From the NCBI GenBank assembly GCA_028687935.1, contig JAQTZE010000006.1, positions 1 through 64,000 on the forward strand: a stretch of DNA of 64,000 nt, in the 5' to 3' direction. This document shows, one piece after another, positions 57,152 to 64,000 of this stretch (the stretch's first letter is position 1; the number at the start of each line of letters is the position of its first letter). The DNA comes from Sulfurimonas sp. (GTDB lineage: Bacteria; Campylobacterota; Campylobacteria; Campylobacterales; Sulfurimonadaceae). The notes under the pieces were generated by a model. That model was not told the origin of the DNA. It did not search any database and saw only the letters and a list, made by a program, of their open reading frames with translations. The translations under genes and the position numbers were made by a program.

Positions 57152-59455
57152 ATGAAATCTTTTATCTTATGCTTTTGGCTTACAGCATTATTCCTCAGTG
57201 GCTGTAGCGGTGGAGGTTCTTCCTCTTCTGATGTTACTGCACAAACAGCCGCTACTAATGTGGGAATGTTTGTAGACGGTCCAGTACACGGTCTGCAATA
57301 CAGTTCTAGATCACATAGCGGCTCTACTGACTCAAGTGGCTTTTTTTATTATACTTCCGGCGAAGATGTGACTTTTAAAGTTGGCACTATTACTTTAGGT
57401 AAACGTACTATCACGACCTCTAACTCGCTTATCACACCTCTTAGCTTAGTCTCTGGCAGTACGATTGATGACTATAGAGTGATTGAGACACTCAGAATAC
57501 TCCAAACTTTAGATGAAAATAAAACAGACAGCATTATCACGATTCCCGCTGTTGTAACTACCCAGAGTACTCTAGATATCTCGCAGAGTCACACTCCTCT
57601 TAGTGACTCTGCACTCACTTCTTTGATAAATAAAACAGAGCTTGTATCTGAAATAAATGCTAAAAGTCATTTTAGTGATACACTCAACAATCTTGCCAGT
57701 TATCAATCACAAATAGATTGGCATCCAAACAATAAGACAAACAGTAGCTCAGATTCTGATGACGAGGAAGATGACCATGACAACGATCATGATAATGATT
57801 CAGATGAAGATAGTGATGAAGAGACAAACTCTGGAGATACGACTACTGATGGAGGAGGTACAAGCGGTGGAACTACCGGAGGAGGCACAACACCACCTAC
57901 AACGTCTGGAAACTACGCTCTTTTAGCATGGAATGACCTTGGTATGCACTGTTTTGATGGAAGTGACTTTTCTGTTTTTTCTATCTTACCACCATACAAC
58001 AACCTTAACGCACACCTTATAAATAAGGCAGGAGAATCAAATAAACATGTAACTACTGGCGTTACTTTGAGCTATCAAGCATTAAGTTATGATGGCCATA
58101 CAAATACTATCAGCAGCACAAAAACAAACTTTTGGGACTATCTTGGTGCGCTCTTTCCTGGAGCTACAAGTATCGCCAATGTTGGTCTCACAGGCAATCA
58201 AACGCCATCAACTACGCCACAACTGATGAAATATAATGCAACACATGATTGGTTTGAAGCAGATGGTATCCCTATCGTCAACCGTGATGATAATAATGCT
58301 ACAAACTACTATCCTATGGTGCGTGTTATAGCAAAAGATACAGCAGGTACACTTTTGGCAACTGCAGATGTAGTCCTTCCAGTAAGTGATGAGATGGACT
58401 GTGCTAAATGTCACGCAAGCTCTGTTGCTTCAAACGCAGCAAAACCAAGTGCAGGATGGGAAAATGATGCGGATATATTAAAAGATTATAAATACAATAT
58501 TCTTAAATTGCATGATGACAAACATACCATAAACGCAAATGACTTGACTGCCGTTCAAGCGAAGGGCTACAACTATCAGGCATCTCTTTATCAAACAGCG
58601 AAGTCTGGAACACCGATATTGTGTGCTTCTTGCCACAGCTCAAATGCACTTGGCACAACAAGCATCGGATCTGCAAAACCACTTACTACATCGCTACACT
58701 CAAAACACGCAAATGTTTTGGATACAAACGGTGTAGCACTTGGGAGTTCCACAAATAGAGATGCGTGCTATAGCTGTCACCCAGGTGCTGCAACAGAGTG
58801 TTTACGTGGAGCTATGGGAAGTGCGAAAGATGCAAACGGCAACCAGACAATGCAGTGTCAAAGCTGTCATGGGAATATGACTGATGTCGGAAACTCTTCA
58901 CGTACGGGTTGGTTAGATCAGCCAAACTGTCAGGTATGTCATGAGAATGGATCACGACATACCTCTGCACTTGTAAATGGAAGTCTCAGACAAGTTGTTG
59001 ACACAAAATTTGCGACAAATCCAAATACACCAGCTCCAGGGAGAAGTCTTTACAGATTTAGTACTGGACATGGAGATTTGCAGTGTTCATCTTGCCATGG
59101 GTCTACACATGCTATTTTTCCAACAAGCCATGCCGCAGACAATGTCTATAGCGAAAATCTTCAAGGACATAGCGGTACTGTTGCCGAGTGTACTGCGTGC
59201 CACACAACAATGCCAAGTACGACCACGGGTGGACCGCATGGTATGCATACTGTAGGACAAGGCTGGGTAAGTTCACACCAAGATGTAGCCGAAAACAATG
59301 CAGCTCAATGTACAACGTGTCATGGAACGGATTACAGAGGTTCAGTTTTATCAAAAACATTTAGTGCCAGAACTCTTAATTCAGACGGAAAAACAAAAGC
59401 TTATGCAAAAGGTGCTGTAGTAGGATGTTATGATTGTCATAATAAAAAATGGTAA
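57152..59455 (+). CDS. Nine-haem c-type cytochrome lipoprotein
   Basis: 767 residues. The signal ends LSGCSG (lipid Cys near 18). A beta-rich N-terminal region (about 25-190) is followed by an acidic, Asp/Ser-rich linker with DHDNDHDNDSDEDSDEE, then a Gly/Thr-rich stretch. From about residue 420 to the end there are nine CxxCH haem sites (CAKCH, CASCH, CYSCH, CQSCH, CQVCH, CSSCH, CTACH, CTTCH, CYDCH). It is exported and could pass electrons through or along the outer membrane. AAGGA precedes the ATG. Confidence 0.88.
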   Translation: MKSFILCFWLTALFLSGCSGGGSSSSDVTAQTAATNVGMFVDGPVHGLQYSSRSHSGSTDSSGFFYYTSGEDVTFKVGTITLGKRTITTSNSLITPLSLVSGSTIDDYRVIETLRILQTLDENKTDSIITIPAVVTTQSTLDISQSHTPLSDSALTSLINKTELVSEINAKSHFSDTLNNLASYQSQIDWHPNNKTNSSSDSDDEEDDHDNDHDNDSDEDSDEETNSGDTTTDGGGTSGGTTGGGTTPPTTSGNYALLAWNDLGMHCFDGSDFSVFSILPPYNNLNAHLINKAGESNKHVTTGVTLSYQALSYDGHTNTISSTKTNFWDYLGALFPGATSIANVGLTGNQTPSTTPQLMKYNATHDWFEADGIPIVNRDDNNATNYYPMVRVIAKDTAGTLLATADVVLPVSDEMDCAKCHASSVASNAAKPSAGWENDADILKDYKYNILKLHDDKHTINANDLTAVQAKGYNYQASLYQTAKSGTPILCASCHSSNALGTTSIGSAKPLTTSLHSKHANVLDTNGVALGSSTNRDACYSCHPGAATECLRGAMGSAKDANGNQTMQCQSCHGNMTDVGNSSRTGWLDQPNCQVCHENGSRHTSALVNGSLRQVVDTKFATNPNTPAPGRSLYRFSTGHGDLQCSSCHGSTHAIFPTSHAADNVYSENLQGHSGTVAECTACHTTMPSTTTGGPHGMHTVGQGWVSSHQDVAENNAAQCTTCHGTDYRGSVLSKTFSARTLNSDGKTKAYAKGAVVGCYDCHNKKW

Positions 59456-59520
59456 GATAAGTAATCAACTCTTAAAATATTAGATGATAGTATACGACAG
59501 CTTGAGACAAGGAACTCGTT

Positions 59521-60510
59521 TTGTATAAGATTATTTTATTATTTCTTCTTGCGTTTTCCTTGCATGCAGAAAATGAGTATGAACTTGGTAAAGGGCTTCA
59601 AGCAGGCTCTTTACCACTCTATTTAGGCGGTTATTTTTCAGCCGACTACCGACATATGGATGAAGAAGATCGCTACAGATTCGACGATCTTGCACTCCTT
59701 GGCTATGGAAATTATGATAAATTTTCTTATATGGCTGAGTTTGAATATAAAACACTCTATTCATATACAAAAACGCAGCAAGAAGATACGACTGAAAAAG
59801 ATCTCACCCTTCATATAGAAAGACTTTACCTAGACTACAACTACAATGAAAATTATGCGCTAAGAGTCGGAAAATATAACTCTCCAATAGGATTTTGGAA
59901 TCTTCTTCCTATTAATGTTCTTAGACAAACTACTTCATATCCCGTAAGTACCGACATCCTGTTTCCAAAATTTACTACAGGTCTTAATGCTGCTTACACA
60001 TCTTATTCTGATTGCGAACTTCATGTTGATCTTATGTTGCAACACAATGAGGATTTTGATAACAAATATAATAACTACAAGATAGATGAACACTACGGTA
60101 TTACTCTTCTTTATGAAAAAGAGAATTATGCACTCAAAGCAAACGCAGGCTATTTCCATCAACTCGAAAATCTTGAGAATCCGCAAAATCTTTACTATTA
60201 TCTTGTATCTGCAAAGTATGAGGCGGAGAGCTATGAGTTTTTAGCTGAAGTGGGTTCCCAATACTCTCAAAACGCAACGACAACACCCTACGCTGCATAT
60301 ATACAAGGACTCTATCGCTTTACACAACAGCATATAGGAAGCATACGCCTTGAATCGTATAAGGACAATATCACAAATTCGGATGACTCTATCAGCGTAT
60401 TTGCGTACACCTATAGACCAATTTATCCTGTTGCATTAAAATCTGAATATCAACTGCACTCCATAAGTACACAAAACCAGCTTTTATTTTCTATCTCGGT
60501 ACTTTTTTAA
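59521..60510 (+). CDS. Outer-membrane beta-barrel protein
   Basis: 329 residues from a TTG with AAGGA upstream. A signal peptide (MYKIILLFLLAFSLHA) is followed by alternating aromatic strands that end in SVLF, a C-terminal Phe typical of barrel assembly (ISTQNQLLFSISVLF). No close family is recognised. It lies between the multihaem cytochrome and the sensor genes, so it may be the barrel partner of the cytochrome, or a porin for the signal molecule. Confidence 0.75.
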   Translation: MYKIILLFLLAFSLHAENEYELGKGLQAGSLPLYLGGYFSADYRHMDEEDRYRFDDLALLGYGNYDKFSYMAEFEYKTLYSYTKTQQEDTTEKDLTLHIERLYLDYNYNENYALRVGKYNSPIGFWNLLPINVLRQTTSYPVSTDILFPKFTTGLNAAYTSYSDCELHVDLMLQHNEDFDNKYNNYKIDEHYGITLLYEKENYALKANAGYFHQLENLENPQNLYYYLVSAKYEAESYEFLAEVGSQYSQNATTTPYAAYIQGLYRFTQQHIGSIRLESYKDNITNSDDSISVFAYTYRPIYPVALKSEYQLHSISTQNQLLFSISVLF

Positions 60511-60920
60511 TGAAACCAATAGTTCAAATATTTCTCTTTGTTGTACTCCCTTTTTCTGCTTTGGCAAATGAGTATGCAGTTGTATCAAATGCAAAGATGA
60601 AAGATTTGACTCGACTTGAAATCCGTGCAATTTTTTTGAAAAAAATAACACTTTTAGACGATACAGAACTTGTTCCCATCAACCTTGAAGCTTTGGATCC
60701 TTTGCGTTTGAAGTTTGAAAAAGAGCTCTTAGGCATGAGTTTTTCACGACTCAAAAGTTACTGGACACAAGAGCACTATTTGGGACATCGTCCTCCTATA
60801 AGTATGAAATCCCAAGAAAGCATCAAAGCATTTATCCCTAAAATTGATGGCTCTATAGGCTATCTCAACATAGAGAATGTAAATGAAAATATGAAAATCC
60901 TTTATCGTTGGAGTGACTAA
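60510..60920 (+). CDS. Small periplasmic binding-type protein (PstS-like fragment fold)
   Basis: 136 residues with a signal peptide (to about ALA at 19). The sequence VVSNAKMKDLTRLEIRAIFLKKITLLDDTELVPINLE looks like the second lobe of phosphate-type binding proteins, with IDGSIGYLNI near the end. It overlaps both neighbours by one base. A secreted binding protein immediately before a sensor kinase often delivers the ligand to its sensor domain; phosphate or a similar oxyanion is a guess. Confidence 0.7.
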   Translation: MKPIVQIFLFVVLPFSALANEYAVVSNAKMKDLTRLEIRAIFLKKITLLDDTELVPINLEALDPLRLKFEKELLGMSFSRLKSYWTQEHYLGHRPPISMKSQESIKAFIPKIDGSIGYLNIENVNENMKILYRWSD

Positions 60921-62959
60921 TGCGTCTGTTTTCTTTTTTTAACACATCTTTACGTAGAAAGCTTTTTCTTGCCTTTATCATCATAGGTTTTTTCCCTTTT
61001 TTGACACTCCTTATTTATACTATTTTTCTCAGCGAAACAAAAATCGTCAATAAAATCGTAGTCGAGCAGCTTGAGAGAACAGATTCCGTTGCGAGGCTCA
61101 TTAACAACCATCTGAACTCTCTCAACAAAGAAGTAAACTTTTTAAGCTCACTTGATCTGATGGATGATCTCTTAGTGGAGGACATTGATAAGAGAGTCTC
61201 AAGACTTCTTACGCAAAAAGCAGATGATTTCAACCTTAATGTCGCACTATTTTGTATTGATACCCAAGGCATTATCATCGCTTCTTCAAAAAAAGAGATG
61301 CTCTATAAAAAGTTTAATACCTCTGAACTCACCCATGAACGTGCAAGTTATATCCAAGGAAAAGAGCTCTTTATTTATTCTAAAATACATACTTCATTTG
61401 ATACCAATAAAATTCCAGGATACCTTGTACTCCAATACAATTTGAACAATCTTGACCTTTATCTTACCCATCAAAATACAACACACTCTTACATAATCAA
61501 TAGTAAAAACGCAGTAGCTATCGGTGAGAATCTTGCATTACACCTTGATTTTACTACAGATATCAACAGTGTCATAAGCGCAGATCATGTTGTCGTCTAT
61601 AAAAGCTTATCCTCTGTGATGCAAGATTGGTTTCTTGTGTATGCAGTAGATAAGAGTGTGGCATTAGCTTTTTTAAATGATTTTATTCGCTTTATGCTCA
61701 CTATTTCCCTTTTTATCTTTGCGTTTATCCTCTATTTTTCTCTACGCTATTCCAAGGATATCGTAAAACCGATACAAGAGTTAACTAGGCTAACAGATGA
61801 AATAACAAAAACGCAAGACTATAACGCAAAGGTAGAAATAAATTCTACAGATGAGATCGCTAGACTTTCAAACTCTTTTAACACAATGATTCAAACAACA
61901 TCACTCGCACTTGAGAGACTCGAAGAGGAAAACAGCTTACGGCTCAAAAGGTTTACCCAACTTATAGAAGTTTTCAACACTATCATTCAAACAAAAAGTG
62001 AGGATGAGTGTATTAATACTTCTATAAAAGAGATAGCAAAGCTCACTGATAAAAAAGATCTCTATTTCATTGAGAAAAAAGATGAAACAGCGCATACAGA
62101 ATTCGCCGAACTATATGTAAGTGATTTTGAAAAAGATACAAAGATATTTTTTGGTTCTATAGCCCTTGACATCAAGCAGTTTGAAGATAAAAATGAGAGA
62201 GATTTTTACAATTCAATCGCTTCAATGATAACACTGCAACTCGATAAAATAAGACTTATAAAACGGACTCTCTGCGCTTCAAACGCAAAGTCTGCGTTTA
62301 TATCCAATATCTCACACGAACTCCGTACCCCGCTCAATGCAATCATCGGCGCAACACAATATATGATGAGTTATGAACTCCTCAGTGATGATCAGATGGA
62401 TACACTAAGCACAATTGAGCGATCTGCCCAGTATCTTCTTGAAATGATCAATGAAATTTTGGATATAGCTAAGATTGAAGCCGGAAAGATGGAAGTAAAC
62501 TTAAAAAATGTAAATATAATAGCTCTACTTCAAAACTGTTACGACATGCTTTATCCTCTCGCTGCTGATAAAGATTTAGAATTTACATTAAGTTTTGATA
62601 CTTTTGAAGAGCGTGAGTATCAAACAGATCCGAAAATATTTCAACAAATTGTTCTTAACTTACTCTCAAACGCAATAAAGTTCACACAAGAGGGGAAGAT
62701 AAGCGTAGAGCTTAAAAAAGATGATAAATATATCTATGTAAACGTTCAAGATGATGGCATAGGAATTTCTGAAGAAGATATCGAGTTACTCTTTCATGAT
62801 TTTACACAGCTAAAGAACACAATGCAAAAAAGCTATCAAGGCACAGGACTTGGACTCTCTTTAAGTAAAAAGATGGCAAAGATTCTTCATGGAGATATAG
62901 AACTTTTCTCGGAAGGTATCGGCTTTGGTACTCGTGTAATTTTTAAGCTACAATATTAG
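60920..62959 (+). CDS. Membrane sensor histidine kinase
   Basis: 679 residues. TM1 at about 12-34, a periplasmic sensor domain of about 200 residues (Cache-like), TM2 near 250-272, a HAMP domain (about 275-330), a GAF-like segment (about 345-445), the H-box with His466 in SNISHELRTPLNAI, and the ATPase domain with N box NLLSNAIKF near 590 and DDGIGISEED. No receiver domain is attached. It probably phosphorylates the regulator at 56429-57097. Confidence 0.9.
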   Translation: MRLFSFFNTSLRRKLFLAFIIIGFFPFLTLLIYTIFLSETKIVNKIVVEQLERTDSVARLINNHLNSLNKEVNFLSSLDLMDDLLVEDIDKRVSRLLTQKADDFNLNVALFCIDTQGIIIASSKKEMLYKKFNTSELTHERASYIQGKELFIYSKIHTSFDTNKIPGYLVLQYNLNNLDLYLTHQNTTHSYIINSKNAVAIGENLALHLDFTTDINSVISADHVVVYKSLSSVMQDWFLVYAVDKSVALAFLNDFIRFMLTISLFIFAFILYFSLRYSKDIVKPIQELTRLTDEITKTQDYNAKVEINSTDEIARLSNSFNTMIQTTSLALERLEEENSLRLKRFTQLIEVFNTIIQTKSEDECINTSIKEIAKLTDKKDLYFIEKKDETAHTEFAELYVSDFEKDTKIFFGSIALDIKQFEDKNERDFYNSIASMITLQLDKIRLIKRTLCASNAKSAFISNISHELRTPLNAIIGATQYMMSYELLSDDQMDTLSTIERSAQYLLEMINEILDIAKIEAGKMEVNLKNVNIIALLQNCYDMLYPLAADKDLEFTLSFDTFEEREYQTDPKIFQQIVLNLLSNAIKFTQEGKISVELKKDDKYIYVNVQDDGIGISEEDIELLFHDFTQLKNTMQKSYQGTGLGLSLSKKMAKILHGDIELFSEGIGFGTRVIFKLQY

Positions 62960-62987
62960 AGAAAAGAGTTTTCAAGGATGTTGAGAA

Positions 62988-63404
62988 ATGGATGAAGATA
63001 ATTTTAAAAGAGTAAAAATTGAGATAAAAAAAATATATTATGCGCATAGCAGGTATCACACTATTGCAACATTTGCGCTGCTATATCATCTCAAACCGAT
63101 AGATGTAGGTGAATTAGGAAAGTATCTTCGAATTTCGGATCATTTTGTTCGTATAGATGAACATCATTTTTTTCTCAATTTTACCAATACAAGGCAGGAA
63201 AATGCTTTTAAAGCTGCACAAAACCTTCTGCACTACCTTGACAGATACTTTCAAGATACAACAAGTTGCATAGCTATAGATACCTTTGATATCTCAAAAT
63301 CACCTCAAATAGTAATTAACAGACTTATACAAATTCTCGATGCAACAACAAGACATTCCTATGAACGGATAGAAGATGAAAATATTTTAAATGAGTTGAT
63401 ATAA
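62988..63404 (+). CDS. Unknown protein, weakly GGDEF-like
   Basis: 138 residues, 28 bases after the kinase gene. The part LRISDHFVRIDEHHFFLNFTNT resembles the SDxxxRxGGDEF region of diguanylate cyclases, but the GGDEF signature itself is replaced by DEHHF, so cyclase activity is not expected. The rest is helical. It may be an accessory of the two-component locus. Confidence 0.5.
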   Translation: MDEDNFKRVKIEIKKIYYAHSRYHTIATFALLYHLKPIDVGELGKYLRISDHFVRIDEHHFFLNFTNTRQENAFKAAQNLLHYLDRYFQDTTSCIAIDTFDISKSPQIVINRLIQILDATTRHSYERIEDENILNELI

Positions 63405-63429
63405 GTTTTTGATTGTAGTAAAAAAGTAG

Positions 63430-63506
63430 TGGCGCGGTGGACCGGGCTCGAACCGGCGACCCCCTGCGTGACAGGCAAGTATTCTAACCAACTGAACTAC
63501 CACCGC
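63430..63506 (-). tRNA. tRNA-Asp (GTC)
   Basis: 77 bases with encoded CCA. Acceptor GCGGTGG pairs with CCACCGC, discriminator G, anticodon loop CTGTCAC. Last gene of a leftward tRNA array. Confidence 0.95.
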
Positions 63507-63527
63507 GCATATAAAAAAGTCTAAAAA

Positions 63528-63603
63528 TGGTGGGCATTACAAGACTCGAACTTGTGACATCTACCTTGTAAGGGTAGCGCTCTACCAACTGAGCTAAACG
63601 CCC
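63528..63603 (-). tRNA. tRNA-Val (TAC), copy 1
   Basis: 76 bases with CCA. Acceptor GGGCGTT pairs with AATGCCC, anticodon loop CTTACAA. Identical by eye to the copy at 63830-63905. Confidence 0.95.
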
Positions 63604-63629
63604 ATTTTTAAAATGTAAAACACCAATAA

Positions 63630-63705
63630 TGGCGACCCCTAAAGGATTTGAACCTCTGTTCCTACCATGAAGTGATAGTGTCCTTGGCCACTAGACGAAA
63701 GGGTC
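63630..63705 (-). tRNA. tRNA-Glu (TTC)
   Basis: 76 bases with CCA. Acceptor GACCCTT pairs with AGGGGTC, anticodon loop CTTCATG. It lies between the two Val genes. Confidence 0.93.
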
Positions 63706-63829
63706 ACTTTCATTCACAAACGAAAGGTTTGTAAAAATTGTCAATAGTTTTTGTGATTAGACAAAGCAGTTTTGAACGAAGCATAGTCAACTATGCGAGT
63801 TTAAATTCAACGCGGTATAATTCAAAAAA

Positions 63830-63905
63830 TGGTGGGCATTACAAGACTCGAACTTGTGACATCTACCTTGTAAGGGTAGCGCTCTACCAACTGAGCTAAA
63901 CGCCC
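63830..63905 (-). tRNA. tRNA-Val (TAC), copy 2
   Basis: Same sequence as copy 1. The 124-base spacer to tRNA-Glu holds a GCATAGT/ACTATGC hairpin and, on the minus strand, a TTGACA that could be a -35 box for the Glu-Val-Asp part. Confidence 0.95.
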
Positions 63906-63926
63906 ATAAATAAAGCTAAAAAACAG

Positions 63927-64000
63927 TGGCGCGGTGGACCGGGCTCGAACCGGCGACCCCCTGCGTGACAGGCAAGTATTCTAACCAACTGAACTACCAC
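63927..64000 (-). tRNA. tRNA-Asp (GTC), second copy, cut by the window edge
   Basis: Identical to the first Asp gene as far as it goes; the last three bases of its 5' acceptor strand lie outside the window. Confidence 0.92.

Overview
This window looks like part of the chromosome of a sulfur-oxidising campylobacterote of the Sulfurimonas / Sulfuricurvum type. That is inferred from gene content and order, not from a marker gene. It is AT-rich, uses TTG starts fairly often, and has the usual Campylobacterales neighbourhood of FN3 lipoprotein, trmB, ftsE, ftsX, EnvC-like gene and thrC. It also carries periplasmic rhodanese and cytochrome genes and a nitrogen-fixation accessory cluster.

Layout. 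1-3133: the tail of a type III restriction Res subunit, a SlyD-type isomerase and an M48 lipoprotein protease. 3285-8664: a rightward accessory operon that I read as nif-associated: a NifX/NafY-like protein, a thiol-peroxidase-like protein without its catalytic Cys, a SIR2-like protein, a ClpP/ClpX pair, NifS and an unknown protein. 8.7-11.1 kb: a block of three AT-rich inserts separated by three near-identical 86-bp structured repeats (a membrane protein, a GNAT acetyltransferase followed by an attC-like site, and a toxin-antitoxin pair). 11.1-14.9 kb: the second, divergent half of the nif accessory set (two ferredoxins, NifX, a molybdate-binding Mop/TOBE protein, a Sel1-repeat/NifU-C fusion, two unknown proteins). 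14.9-17.6 kb: a dihaem cytochrome lipoprotein, a MORN-like protein and a two-domain rhodanese.

17.7-37.5 kb is acquired DNA. It starts with an integrase remnant and a broken two-gene unit. An integrative mobilizable element of about 18.3 kb follows, inserted in the 3' half of a CAU-anticodon tRNA gene and bounded by 79-bp direct repeats. It carries a tyrosine integrase, an excisionase-like protein, a replication-like protein with iteron-like repeats inside its gene, a MobV relaxase, and a seven-gene leftward defence operon. The operon order is MmeI-type methyltransferase, AAA_13 ATPase with a possible anticodon-nuclease end, Mrr-nSTAND NTPase, one-TM protein, Fic protein, helicase, GIY-YIG protein. 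The outer genes look like a YeeA-YeeB-YeeC-type restriction system, with four other genes nested between its methyltransferase and helicase.

37.6-63.4 kb is ordinary core: truncated globin with an RND pump, FtsL-like protein and RsmH, an unusual membrane-bound REC protein, proline synthesis (proA, proB, proC), thrC, ftsEX with an EnvC-like activator, trmB, an FN3 lipoprotein, RluD and RodA. It ends with a locus of response regulator, nine-haem cytochrome, outer-membrane barrel, small binding protein and sensor kinase. A tRNA array Asp-Val-Glu-Val-Asp closes the window.

Across the core, but not in the acquired blocks, the short motif AAACGCA(G/A) recurs about once per 450 bp on both strands. 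It also forms inverted pairs at gene ends. This is the pattern of a DNA-uptake-type signal and is the strongest unexplained sequence signal here.
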